Source: Heliocidaris erythrogramma
Lineage: Eukaryota > Echinodermata > Echinoidea > Camarodonta > Echinometridae
Length of the DNA: 64,000 nucleotides
Assembly: GCA_025617745.1 (NCBI GenBank)
Contig: CM046855.1
Coordinates: 44,879,313-44,943,312, forward strand
Reading direction: 5' to 3'
Part shown: positions 49,360 through 59,212 of the stretch, piece by piece
Layout: every line of letters starts with the position of its first letter
How positions within the stretch are numbered: position 1 is the first letter of the stretch
The notes under the pieces: generated by a model
Seen by the model: only the letters and a program-made list of their open reading frames with translations
Databases searched by the model: none
Told to the model about the DNA's origin: nothing
Position numbers and translations under genes: made by a program

Positions 49360-50977
49360 GTAAGGATGCCATATATTACATGGAGTTGAATGGCCTTCTG
49401 GCTCCAAACTGACAATATGATAGTTTGTGTTGTGATAATGTGTGATATGCATACTTTGGAAATTAGTTGTTGTAATATGTAATCAAATACTCTGCATCAG
49501 TGATTATTTCTACATATCAACTGACCCTTTCAGCCTTTCTTTACATACGAATGGATGAATAGTTAAAATATACATTTTAGTTACTTTATTTATGATATAA
49601 TAACACATACTGCAAAGTGGATACATACTTGATATGTTTCTGTTTTGAAAAGGATTTGCTTTGACCAAACCACAATGAAGTTTCACTTCTGATATTATGC
49701 AAATGCTGCAATAAAGTCATTTTTCTTCCTTTCGTTTTTTTAAACTTCAATATTATCCCTTCATATCAAAGTGTTATCCAGTGGTTCGCGTAGATTATCT
49801 TTTGATGAATGAGATGACATCTCAAAGCGCTTTTTGTCCACTGGAAAAGGCGCTATATAGATTGCTAATGATGATAATAAAGACATAAAGAGTACATTAG
49901 ATATTTTTTTGTGCCACCATAATATTGACATTTGTTTATACAAAATTGTCAGCTCTGGGACTCTTACTAATTATACAAGATTTTCTAAAAGCATAGAAAT
50001 AGCATGAATGCATGCATTAATAAAATATCTTTTCAGATATTATTTGTTAGTCTCATACCCTGTATTCTAAATAGCATTGCCGTCATAAATCTAATTTTCT
50101 TGAATTGAAATCAAGCAGATGCAAGATTAATTGTGGACTTGTGGCAGCTGCATCGCTCTTCCTAATATATCACACACGCACAGGAATTATAGCCCAGTTT
50201 ACCATATTATATTCCATCTCTTGTTTACTCCCTCGGCAATTGAAGAAATGCTGCAAGTGATATAGAAGCATCCTTGAAGATCGAAGATGAGTGGAAATAA
50301 TTATCACCACCATCTCTCATAAATAGGTTGAATGATTTATTTTTCTTAATCGTTCCAAGGATGCTGATCCTGAATATGGGTTCTGTAGGGAAATGCAAAA
50401 GGAATTATTGAATTTGTTAACTGTCTTTATATCAACAAAACTCTTCCTTGTTGTTCAAAACAAGAATCCACCCTTTTTTCTTTCTTCTTTGTCTTTTGCA
50501 TTTCATTGCAAATCAATCAAGCTCACTTCCACTGATGGGAATTTCATTTTACTGTTTCCAGTTGGGTTTCGTGAAAAGTGCTATTAGTGCTGTGGCTGTA
50601 GTATGCCCGTGGGGGAAAGGTTGTGATCATTTTCTCACATAATTGATAATTATTTCTGGAAGTAATGAGTTACCATAGGATGATTTAGAAGGCTCCCTTT
50701 GGTCAGCCGTTTCATATTATGGCTCTTTGGATCTTGAAAATGGAGGGAAAAAACGAAGGGGAAAAAATGTCAGAAGAAAATCTCACAAGGATATTTCACA
50801 AGAAAATTTCACTTTCTTGTAGAAATCTAAAAAAGCACTTGTAAAACAAAAATAGCACTTTTTGCAATATAATATTCCAACATTTTTCTTGTCGAAAAAG
50901 TCACAGAGAAAAGATTAAAACCTTTTTAATACAACATTACATTTCTTGAAAGCAGATCTTTGGACATGCAGTCATAA

Positions 50978-51050
50978 TCTGTTTGGAGCCAGAAGGGCAT
51001 TATCTCATATTCTTTAACACAGAGTTAACGCCCTTCTGGCTCTAAACAGA
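50978..51050. mobile_element. Small inverted-repeat element
   Basis: TCTGTTTGGAGCCAGAAGGG at the left pairs with CCCTTCTGGCTCTAAACAGA at the right with one mismatch. A single half-site, GGCCTTCTGGCTCCAAACTG, occurs at 49391-49410. Confidence 0.75.
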
Positions 51051-51283
51051 CGATATAATAGAAACAAGATATATAGCGGATGCATTAACACATATTCTTT
51101 TCTCTTTACTTGAAATTATTTTTAAAAGAAAACTGAAAACAAATCTGAGTTGAAAGAAAATATGGTTTGTAATCTTTCTCCATGGTATTTTATGCCTTGT
51201 TATGACAAGTTTTTTTTTTTCTCAGGATGATTTAGTTTCTGATTCCCGGTCCTTCCACATGCTATATATTTTCTAGAGGAGTG

Positions 51284-51505
51284 TATACAGTCATGGAAAA
51301 AATTATTAGACCAAGAATGGTTTATACTGAAAGTGTTATTTTCGTGGTAAGAAGGAAATAAATTATCATAAAAGCAAGGTACAATTGCTGGAATTTGTTA
51401 TTCATTCAATGAAATACAAAGACATATCATTTTCATTAGTTTGAATGCATATTATAGTACCTTTATTACAGAAGCTTGGTCTAATAATTTTTTCCAGGGC
51501 TGTAT
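51284..51505 (+). mobile_element. MITE, GAAAAAATTATTAGACCA family, complete
   Basis: TACAGTCATGGAAAAAATTA and TTAGACCA at the left are the inverted counterpart of TGGTCTAATAATTTTTTCCA and GGGCTGTA at the right. About 220 bp, no coding capacity. The ends and TA-flanked setting resemble Tc1/mariner-type non-autonomous elements, which is inferred. Confidence 0.88.
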
Positions 51506-52024
51506 GTTGCTTTTAGGTGATGTGAGGTCATGATTAATGTAGTCTTGAAACATAGGGCTAGGGGTTAATGCAATATATTGCTCAAAATGTCTGAATATGT
51601 GTTTTTTTATATTAATGGAAAATAGAAAGCGTTGTGGAAATATAAACTAAAAAAAACACTAGTTGATCATCACTCTTGCTCACCAAATAACAATTTGTTG
51701 TTAAAATACACATGTGAGGTATTTTCAAGTTCAAGGTATGTATGTAACAATTATGAAGCACTCAGAGGAATGAACAATTGTAAAAGCAGGAGACAAGAAT
51801 CAAATATCATTGTAACTGATATTAATTCTACAATCTTCACCCTTTTCTTCAACGTGACAACAAATTTGTCTTTCAAAAACTAGATTTAAGTCATTATTTT
51901 CTGCAATTAAATCATTTCATTTGTTGAGATTATTAAAAAGCATTAATAAATGTGAAAGTATCTAAGCTTATGCCCGTCTAGCTCACAGCAGTCAATTGAA
52001 GAACTTTCTGATATGTGCAGTGTT

Positions 52025-52201
52025 ATAGTCAAATCTGTATAGAATGACCACCTGTCTATAAAGACCACAATTTTGTTTCCCTTGAAAAGTGTTTCTCATT
52101 GAAATGTGTATTAAAGGAACCTGCACATATAGACCACCTGCTCATAAAGACCGCTTTTCTTGCCTCCCTTGAGTGGTCTTTATTGACACGTTTCACTGTA
52201 T
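52025..52201. mobile_element. TCAAACCTGT-family MITE, diverged
   Basis: TAGTCAAATCTGTATAGAAT at the left pairs with the right end ...TATTGACACGTTTCACTGTA. The body GACCACCTGTCTATAAAGAC and GACCACCTGCTCATAAAGAC matches 60049-60244. Confidence 0.8.
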
Positions 52202-52299
52202 TATCTTGATCATAGTAGGGTATTATGATAGAGCACGATTCACATCATGCATTATGTAGTAAGGTATCAAGCAACAGTATGAGTGAAGGATATTTTTTT

Positions 52300-53200
52300 A
52301 TGGAGAGGATAGTGAGATTGGATTTTTCTTGCATGAATATTGCTTCGTTCCTGAACCATTTGCAGCCTAATTTGAGAGGGTGCCTATTGATATACATGTT
52401 TATGAGCATTTTATATGCATATGGGTGCATAAATGTCAATGTAAAGTTTGAGTTATAGATGCATGTGGTTTGTATGTGTTGTGAAGTACATTTCTCAAAA
52501 TGTTTCTCAAAGAAGAACGGACAAGAACTGAAATTCATTTTTTTTTTAGAAACAGAGCTTTCCATATTTCATATTTAAAGCAAGATCCCTTGTGCATATA
52601 AATTGCTTACTTAATTTCATGAACCATTTGCAGCCTAATATGACAGGTTGCATTAATATATTGATATATCTATGAGCTTTTTATCAGTGCCTTAACAAGC
52701 TCATTAAGTGGGAAATAGACATTTAAGTAAAGCCCCATCTCAAAATCCAGGGTGTACCGAAACCTTTGACAAGCACTGTACATGGTTATGAGCATTATAT
52801 GCAAATGGGTGCGTAAATGTCAACGTAAGTTGGAGTTATACATGTAGATGTACGTGTTTTGTATGTGTTATGAATGAAGTACATGTCTCAAAATGTTTTT
52901 CAAAGAAGAAAGGACAAGAACCCGACTAGAAGAAAAACCTATTTCTTCTAGAAATAGAGCTTTTCTTATTTCATATATAAAACAAGATGCGTTTCGCATA
53001 TAAATTGCTTGCTTCATGAACCATTTGCAGCCTAATTTGAGAGGGTGCCTATTGATGTACATGTTTATGAGCTTTTTATATGTAGATGGGTGCGTAAATG
53101 TCAATGTAAGTTTGAGTTATAGATGTACATGGTTTGTATATATTATGAGGTACATCTCTCTCAAATTCTTTTTTTTTTATAAAGAAAGGAAAAAACCTTT
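52300..53200 (+). repeat. Three tandem ~270-bp units, the second interrupted
   Basis: GAACCATTTGCAGCCTAATT (or ..ATAT) anchors units at 52353, 52621 and 53018. Each continues with a GGGTGCCTATTGAT-ACATG / TATGAGC-TTTTTATATG segment, a GGGTGC(A/G)TAAATGTCAA(T/C)G block and a TCTCAAAATGTTT block. The second unit is split by a Tc1-like fragment at 52684-52782; without it the spacing is ~280. Confidence 0.88.
52684..52782 (-). mobile_element. Tc1-like element end fragment
   Basis: Read on the minus strand: GTACAGTGCTTGTCAAAGGT, TACACCCTGGATTTTGAGA, GTCTATTTCCCACTTAATGA, GGCACTGA. It aligns with the left end of the element at 54333 over about 100 bases. Confidence 0.82.
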
Positions 53201-53256
53201 CAAGTTAAACATTGAAATTAATGGTAACAGTTACCAGTGGGGTACTATAGGAGTAC

Positions 53257-53337
53257 CTTAACCCTCTCAGTCCCAAGCCATAAAAACCCCATTTAGTTAA
53301 TACACATTCTTGCACCTATGGGACTGAGAGGGTTAAG
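53257..53337. mobile_element. Small MITE with perfect 19-bp ends
   Basis: CTTAACCCTCTCAGTCCCA (53257-53275) is an exact reverse complement of 53319-53337. 81 bp in all. It lies 87 bases before PACS exon d. End words resemble the TTAACCC-type elements at 14385 and 16809. Confidence 0.85.
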
Positions 53338-53423
53338 CACCCTGTGTGGTGGATTTGTAGCTCTACAGGAGTATTCATTATTATCATTGTTATCATTATT
53401 GTTATTATTATATAATTTTGCAG

Positions 53424-53644
53424 CAAAGAAACTTCAAGCAGAAATTCATTGCCCTGCTGAGAAAGTTCAAGGTGGCTAGTGACGAGAGCGACACGGAACC
53501 ATATCCATTCGAAGACCAGGACCAGACACCGATCGATGAGGACTTCCTCTACGACGATCTCAGCCTCATCAACTACAGCGACAGCGGGCCGGACATGGAC
53601 CCCGATGAGATGAGCATCGAGTCTACGCCAAAGCCTGTCCTAAG
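53424..53644 (+). CDS. PACS: PACS exon d: NFKQKF block and SDSGPDM/STPKP motifs
   Basis: The acceptor is TATAATTTTGCAG and the donor CTAAG|GTGAGT; 73 codons plus two bases. This is the best-conserved exon in the window. It starts QRNFKQKFIALLRKFKV, passes through an acidic stretch with DEDFLYDDLSLINY, then SDSGPDMDPDEMS, and ends STPKPVLR with the last codon split. Human PACS1 and PACS2 carry the same series (F-K-Q-K, A-L-L-F-K-V, L-Y-D-L, S-D-S-G-P-(D/E)-M, L-S-T-P-K-P-K-L) at the start of the middle region. The SDSG and STPKP serines are likely kinase targets by composition only. Confidence 0.96.
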
Positions 53645-54917
53645 GTGAGTGAGGGGGCTGGTCCCACATCACCATTACCGACAACTAGGAGGATGAAGAA
53701 AAAATGATGACGAGGATTATTAAAATCTCTATAATTATAATAATGTGGAATAGAATATTTGTTAGAGAGTGTCCTTGGGCTGTAAGGCTATCATGTGACA
53801 CAAGACAAAGGGTGCAACATATTGCGTAGTCATGCTTCCCTGCATGTACATACCCATTGTTAGCATTGTATTAGCTGCGCATCTTTTGATGCGGAAGGCA
53901 ATCAGAATGTATTCAGGATGGATAACTGAAAACAAAGCAGACGTGAGATTGTCAATATGCTCTGTTTCGTATTGCAAATATTGCATGCCATCATCTTCTG
54001 TGTACTATATTTTCACCTCCACATTAATTTGTTTTTTGGTGGGTTCATAATTTTGTTTCATTGAAGTGCATGGTGTGCAATGTTTGTGAAGTAAAGACAT
54101 GACCCGGTTGAAAACTGAGCCTATGCGCTTAGAATGAAAACAAAAGAAACAACAAATAAGAAAAATACAAATTAGAATTTGTGTTAGAAGATAATGATTT
54201 CTATTTTTAAAAAAAGTATGGTGATTTGTGATTGTAGATTGTATGGTTAGAGGTTTATGATTTGTGATGATATAATTGAAAATATGAACAAAAAGAAATG
54301 AATATCAAATAATGATGATTTCTATATGGATATACAGTGCTGGTCAACAGTTTGGGTACACCGTGGATTTGAGAAGGGTTTTTACTTCAATGTCTATTCC
54401 CCACTTAATGAGCTGGTTTAGGCACTGAAAATTTGGCAAAGGTTTGGTTATACATTACATGTTTTATATAATATTTGTTCTGAAACATTCAGGTGTGATT
54501 GCAATTCGCAATTGATGAAAACTTGCATGACAATTTATGCAGTTTTAAATTACTTTTCTGTTCAAAATCAAAAGAAAAACAAGGTATACAGTGAGTTTGT
54601 CCAAAGTAGCCATAGTTTTATATATTGACTTTCAAATGTAATGTATTCCTTTAATGCATATCAGAAGAATAATTATTTGACAAGCCAATTTAGTATTCTA
54701 GCAAAAATGCTGTTCAGTCTTCCCTGTTCAATTCGTCCAAGACAAGCTGTTTAGGCTCAGGGTCCAAAGTCAGAACATGCCAAACCATTGGAATTCTTTA
54801 ACCTTATTTGTATATTTCTTTAATGCACTTAGTATCTTCATGCTACATTATATACGGGATGAGAAGTTACAAAAATAATGTGATATAACATGAAATAAAA
54901 GCCTTTGTGAGCTTAGT

Positions 54918-55018
54918 TTCTGTCCCTGAACCCTAAATAGCCTATGTGGGACGAGTTGAAAAGGTGGCAAAGAGACATCTTAAGTCTCTTACTGCAAGAA
55001 TACTGGATGGATATTTAA
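54918..55018 (+). pseudogene. Tc1-like transposase C-terminal remnant
   Basis: The sequence reads roughly SPEP-stop-IA, then after a frameshift MWDELKRWQRDI and LLQEYWMDI before a stop. Tc1-family transposases end with SP-LNPIE-WDELKRR...LLQE-W..I, containing the last catalytic Asp/Glu region. The stop and frameshift show it is dead. The upstream D-D motif was not found. Confidence 0.72.
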
Positions 55019-55233
55019 AGTTATTTACTAATGAAAGTAATCATGTGAAGGCTGAAACTAAAACAAGATGTAGTAAATTTGAGGGATCTCCAAAATATGA
55101 GTCCATTTCCTATCAATTTTGGACAAAAAAGTGTGTCAAACTGTACGTGTCATTAGGCTGCTTTCTGCCATTTTAAATTCTTTAATCAAAACAGAGAAAG
55201 AAAAATACACTTGTAAGTATCAAATCATTATAA

Positions 55234-55878
55234 TAATAATAATAATAATAATCAATTTATATACCGCAAATTGCAAAATTGCCTCTAAGCGGTCGAAAAG
55301 ACAAAGGAATGATGAAAGTTGACTAGAAAGAAACCAAATACTTTGCACAACAAATTACATCAATCAATAACCTCCAGTACACAATAATAGTAAAAATTAC
55401 AAAGCACAACCAAAATATGAAACTTATCACAAATTAATAGTAGTAGTAGTAGGCCTTGCATAACTACACAAACATAAAGGATGGAAAGGCCATATAGGGA
55501 TATCAGATTTAAGATTTATGATTTAAAAAGATGGGTTTTAAGCATAAGTTTAAAAGTATTAACAGAACTAGCATTGCGAATTTGAAAGGGGAGATTGTTC
55601 CAAAGAAATGAAGCTGCATAGGAAAAAGAACGTTGACCATACTGCTTGTAAGAAGTATGAGATCGAGAAAGGAGAGATTGAGAAGCAGATCTCAAAGTCC
55701 GGACAGGTTTATATCGAGGAAGGAGTGCAGAAAGATAGGAAGGAGCGAAACCATGATAAGACTTAAAAGCAAGAAGGAGAATTTTATAGGTAATACGAGA
55801 AGTGATAGAAAGCCAGTGGAGTTTTTGAAGAACAGGGGTAATGCTAGAAGAACGAGGAATGCAGGAAACAAGACAAGA
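55234..55878 (-). mobile_element. 5'-truncated LINE insertion with 8-bp target duplication
   Basis: CATTATAA occurs at both edges (55226-55233 and 55879-55886). On the minus strand an open frame of ~120 codons ends at 55516. It shows the C-terminal pattern of CR1/L2-type reverse transcriptases: LQKLHWLSI, RITYKILLLAFKSYHG, APSYLSALLPRYKP, LRSASQSLL, YGQRSFSYAASFLWNNLP and a final TFKLMLKTHLF. The ~280-base 3' region after the stop ends in GGTATATAAATTG and an (ATT)n tail. The frame is intact, so it is fairly young. It is antisense to PACS and lies within the Tc1-like element. Confidence 0.9.
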
Positions 55879-56596
55879 CATTATAAGTAGATTATCTTTA
55901 TATAGTATTGAAACCTGTAAAATTGGTTTTGAGAGTCTAGAGAAGGTCATTTCACAGGAAATAAAAACTGATGTAAAACCTCGTCACAAAATCCAGCGTG
56001 TAATGAAACTTTTGACCAGTACTGTACTTTCCACTATTTTTTCATACAATTGTACATGTGTTATATAAGGAATTGAATGTTAAAAATATTGTAGAACTTG
56101 TACTTCCTTCAGACATTACTTTCTCTGAAGGGAATTTCAATGAGGCAGATATCAATTCCCGGAACAATTCGCTATTAAAGGCTATTGGCCTATTCAAATT
56201 GACAATGACGGTAGCAAAGACTATTGACCCTGAAGGCGAGTGAATAGTCATATTTAAATGGATCAAGAACTTCCTTCCTACATTTACTATCATGCGTCTT
56301 CTGCTCTTGATCATCTAATAATCTTTAGGTTTTGAATTCACGCAATACTTCCTTTTTTAAAACAAAGCCATTGCGTATATGAAGCTTGTATCTTATGATG
56401 CTGTATGATATGAACTATTCTTTGTGTCATATTACATTCTGTTTCAACTTTTGCTAGCATTCTGATGTAATTTAAGAAGGATATTGAGTATTTACTATAA
56501 AAAAAATTAGTTTATCAAGATTGTTCTTATTGAAGAATAAAATTGGGATGGGGATACAGAAATGAATGAAAGAATCACCATGTATTAATTGTCTAT

Positions 56597-56772
56597 TGGG
56601 GTGTTGCAAAAAAGTTGTAATCAATTGCAAATTGTAAAGCAAATTAGAACAAGCATTCTGAATGGTTCAGGGTCTGCCCATTCAAGAAGATGCGCTTGCA
56701 ACAATGATTTTGATCGGTCGGTACCGATCAGTTGCAACTTGCAATCAATCGCGACTTTCTTGCAACACCCCA
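56597..56772 (-). mobile_element. MITE, GGGGTGTTGCAAGAAAGTTG family, copy 2
   Basis: Inverted copy of 15853-16030, including the GCATTCTGAATGGTTCAGGG and GATCGGTCGGTACCGATCAG core. The ends TGGGGTGTTGCAAAAAAGTT and CTTTCTTGCAACACCCCA differ slightly. Confidence 0.88.
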
Positions 56773-56884
56773 TATGACAGACTGAAGCCGCTAGCAGAAT
56801 AAGGATATTCAAACAAATTCCCAAGCTCTTTTGGAAATGCATAAAGACAAATAATGTCATATGCACTTCACAAGCGGAGAATAT

Positions 56885-56935
56885 TATTGTTGTTGTTGCT
56901 GCTGCTGTTGTTATTATTGTTGGTGGTGTTGTCAA
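56885..56935 (+). repeat. GTT/GCT/ATT triplet tract
   Basis: An interrupted triplet repeat in the last 125 bases of the intron before PACS exon e. Confidence 0.85.
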
Positions 56936-57007
56936 CGTCATCCTTGTCCTCAACCTCATCATTGTCATCATCGTCAACATTATTATACTTCATTTGTTGT
57001 ATTGCAG

Positions 57008-57122
57008 ACCGTTCTTCTCACAAGGTATCCCTACGTCAAGCTCCATGGCTGAAGACATGGAACATGTCGGTCATTCGGAGCCCTCGCCGGACAACAGCCA
57101 AGACACTGTCAAGCATACGCAG
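57008..57122 (+). CDS. PACS: PACS exon e: start of serine-rich middle region
   Basis: The acceptor is TTTGTTGTATTGCAG and the donor ACGCAG|GTCAGT. The first base completes an Arg codon with AG from exon d. The peptide begins RPFFSQGIPTSSSMAEDMEH and continues HSEPSPDNSQDTVKHTQ. RPFF plus a Ser-rich run matches the PFFEG/PYFEG plus SSSQTE segment of vertebrate PACS. The rest is hydrophilic and presumably disordered. Phase continuity from exon d and into exon f supports the boundaries. Confidence 0.92.
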
Positions 57123-58323
57123 GTCAGTGACGAACGAGTGTCATAGACATTGGGTTTTTGACAAAGCTATAGTCTTGCATTTCGTTTACAGGGTCTCTCC
57201 ATTTCTTCTTAAACTGTCAGTCAACTGAAAAAATAATTTGTGAATCCAATCAAGATCAAAGATCTTTATCTGACATTATATAGGTCAACAGGTCAGGAGT
57301 ATGAAGAATATAAAGGATAACATGAAGGTGCGCGGGTGGAACCAAACTCCGAGTTGGGTTGAGTAGTCTACTCACGAGTCGCTTTCACGCTTATAGAGAG
57401 TGTAATTAAACTTGCAATATCTCATTGCAGGAGTAATATTTGAAGCCCATTATTTTGAATATAGTAGAATGACATGGAACCTCTAACAAACAGAGCAAAA
57501 TATTTTTTGGTGATCGGTACCCTTGAACAACGTGCAACGTGAAGTGGAACTGTGCTTAATATAGGTTCCTGTACAGATTGTTGTCCTTTGGCAAGACATT
57601 CATCTACATTTGCCACTCTCAACCCAGGTGAAGTAAGTGGGTACCCGGTAGGAAGAAATTCCTTGAAATGCTTTAGCGCCTATTATGGCAGCTCGGCTAA
57701 AGCCGGGGTAATAATGTGATACTTTGTATTAAGCGCAGTAGAGTATATCCATATAGTGGCTGCGCTATATAAATGGGCATATTATTATTATTATTATTAT
57801 TATTATTATCATATCTACATTGTATCTATCTATATATCTATTTATTTCCCATAGTTTGGGGCCATTTGGACGACAGTGTCAATAACTTCTCTCCATGTTG
57901 GCATGATATCAACCTCTAAAATCTAAGCATTTCTCTATAATATATGCTTTAAACTATTATACATGTAATTTGAATAATTTTTTAATAATAATGACTTTAA
58001 TAAATGAATGTTTAATCAAACTTTTCATACTGGTGTAAAAATTACTTTTCTGTACATGGGAGCTCTTATTGCAATTTTAGATGTAAAAGCAAGGTTTTTC
58101 TTGCACCATTTTTGGGGTATATTTTTTACCGGAACACTTGTTTACTGTATTGGAGCTTCCCAGAGCAAAATTGCTCACCAATCCATTGTATTTTTCGCCG
58201 GTGCTTACATGTAAAAACTCTAGGCATGTAATCTAGCTTCAGATATTGCCTTCAGCTTTCATATAACTTACAATATTCATGATATTCTTCCTCAAAACTC
58301 ATCGTTATTCCGTCCTTCTCTAG
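57123..58323 (+). other. PACS intron between exons e and f (1.2 kb)
   Basis: A GT-AG intron in phase 0. The middle is a SINE with an (ATT)n tail (57545-57816). Both ends are unremarkable AT-rich sequence. Confidence 0.85.
57545..57816 (+). mobile_element. SINE with (ATT)n tail
   Basis: The body has TTGGCAAGACATTCATCTAC, ATTTGCCACTCTCAACCCAG and GTGGGTACCCGGTAGGAAG. It ends GTGGCTGCGCTATATAAATG followed by about ten ATT units. The tail motif resembles that of the LINE at 55234, suggesting the LINE machinery moved it. The tRNA-like head is eroded. Confidence 0.75.
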
Positions 58324-58665
58324 GATATCTACTCCAAGGATGCAAGCATGGAAGAGCTGGTAGATCCTGAAGGTGAGGAGGACAACAGCCACAGGGTAGG
58401 CGACCATCGGAGACAGGGTAGCAACGGTAGCTCCCACAGCGCCACCGATGCCAACAAGAACCCTGTCCCCTCCGCCAACGGGGACCGCACCATACCCCTG
58501 GTGGGACCCCAAGCAGGGGCGGCGGCAGCAGTGGCCAGGGAGGTGGGGTACAAGAGGAGTAGCAGTGCAGGGAGAGAGATGAAGGGAGGAGGGTCACGAG
58601 ACGGGGAGCACCGGAGAAACAAGTCCGCAGAGAGGTCCAATAGTCTTGGGACAGCAGATAAGAGG
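58324..58665 (+). CDS. PACS: PACS exon f: long disordered Ser/Arg-rich middle region
   Basis: A 342-nt symmetrical exon (114 codons), acceptor CCTTCTCTAG, donor AGAGG|GTGAGT. It starts DIYSKDASMEELVDPEGEE and is low in hydrophobic residues, with an Ala-rich stretch (AGAAAAVA) in the second half. The C-terminal third has two basic-serine motifs, KRSSSAGRE and ERSNSLG. In human PACS2 the equivalent place has RSTSLKE (the Akt/14-3-3 site at Ser437) followed by ERANSLD, so both sites appear kept in order and spacing. Akt phosphorylation here is an inference. GC content is well above the flanking introns. The opposite strand also has long open frames, which I take as composition shadows. Confidence 0.93.
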
Positions 58666-59107
58666 GTGAGTTCATCAAGAATTTGTTTTATTGACAAAAT
58701 CAGTTCGCATGACCTGGAACTTTTTTTCTGGACAAAACTACTTGTAGTTTGCATGATCCTGTGCCCTGTTGTATAAACAGTCGCGGTTGATTGGTTACCC
58801 TATGTCTCCTGTTTTATAAACATCTCTAATTGCTCTAATGCAAAGATCTCTAATTGCTCATTAGGATTAGGAAATCCAGCAGGGATTCAAAAACTATTTT
58901 TCACATACTTGTGTAGAGTCATTTTCCGGAGCTTAAAATAATAGCTAAATGCTTGCATGAAATATAGCAAGGAAACAACTGAAAGACTTCTTAATAGTTG
59001 ACTGCATCAGTCAGAGGAGATTACTGATAATTCTTTCATTTTAAAAACCAAGTCAAACGATGTATCTCCCCAATATTTTCTACAAGTTTTGCTGCTTGAC
59101 TTCACAG
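58666..59107 (+). other. PACS intron between exons f and g (442 bp)
   Basis: The shortest intron of the window, phase 0. A near-direct repeat of TCTCTAATTGCTC occurs around 58824-58860. Nothing else is seen. Confidence 0.85.
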
Positions 59108-59212
59108 AAGCCCAAATTGCCAATCACGGAACAGCTCTCAGAGTTATGGCTGACAGACGAAACAACTCCGGAGAAGATACTTCTCGTAAACATCTCAGAA
59201 AAACATGGACAG
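59108..59212 (+). CDS. PACS: PACS exon g: start of C-terminal region
   Basis: The acceptor is TTGACTTCACAG and the donor GGACAG|GTAAGT; 35 codons, phase 0/0. It encodes KPKLPITEQLSELWLTDE, then TTPEKILLVNISEKHGQ. Human PACS has I-P-R-K...(Y)DQLN-IL-SD...LPENIILVNT-DWQGQ here, so almost every structural position aligns (P-K-L, E-Q-L, L-x-D, P-E-K/N-I-L/I-LVN, GQ). This begins the conserved C-terminal region. The next exon, expected to start with a strand leading to a Cys-rich VVCTCS-like segment, was not found before 64000. Confidence 0.95.

Larger units (their letters stand above)
49360..53423 (+). other. PACS intron between exons c and d (4.1 kb)
   Basis: A GT-AG intron in phase 0. It contains a LINE/SINE-type tail near 49840-49885 (GGCGCTATATAGATTG followed by ATGATGATAATAA), an inverted repeat (50978-51050), a MITE (51284-51505), a TCAAACCTGT-family element (52025-52201), the triplicated unit (52300-53200) and a small MITE (53257-53337). 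An AT-rich ATTATTATC tract lies just before the acceptor. 49890-50970 shows nothing recognisable. Confidence 0.85.
54333..56026 (+). mobile_element. Decayed Tc1-like transposon
   Basis: The left end is TA then CAGTGCTGGTCAACAGTTTG, continuing into a GGATTTGAGAAGGG segment. The right end reverse-complements to TACAGTACTGGTCAAAAGTT with a GGATTTTGTGACGAGG segment. The CAGTG start and flanking TA fit Tc1/mariner. Subtracting the nested LINE leaves about 1.04 kb. A transposase C-terminal remnant lies at 54918-55018. Confidence 0.78.
53645..57007 (+). other. PACS intron between exons d and e (3.4 kb)
   Basis: A GT-AG intron in phase 2. About half of it is a decayed Tc1-like element (54333-56026) containing an antisense LINE insertion. 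A MITE lies at 56597-56772 and a GTT/GCT triplet tract at 56885-56935. 53650-54330 and 56030-56590 show nothing recognisable. Confidence 0.85.
4490..59212 (+). other. PACS: PACS gene, internal part (seven coding exons)
   Basis: The seven exons join into one 361-codon frame without a stop. All introns are GT-AG and the phases agree (0/1, 1/0, 0/0, 0/2, 2/0, 0/0, 0/0). PACS proteins are cytosolic adaptors that bind acidic-cluster motifs of cargo such as furin and link them to clathrin adaptors for retrieval to the trans-Golgi network; PACS2 also acts at ER-mitochondria contacts. Collinear landmarks recalled from human PACS1/2 are LSSQP(I/V)D, DRS-DIDN followed by an acidic serine cluster, NFKQKF-ALL-FKV, SDSGPDM, STPKP-L, and an EQL...LPENIILVN-like segment. 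The features resemble PACS1 and PACS2 about equally, which fits a single gene preceding the vertebrate duplication. The gene is incomplete at both ends of the window. Confidence 0.93.

Noticed and set aside
56621..56980. 119-residue minus-strand frame
   Set aside because: Made of a MITE joined to a triplet repeat (poly-Thr from GTT/GCT repeats).
58329..58754. Long antisense frames opposite PACS exon f
   Set aside because: The GC-rich exon leaves few stops on the other strand; no domain, and the sense strand is clearly PACS.
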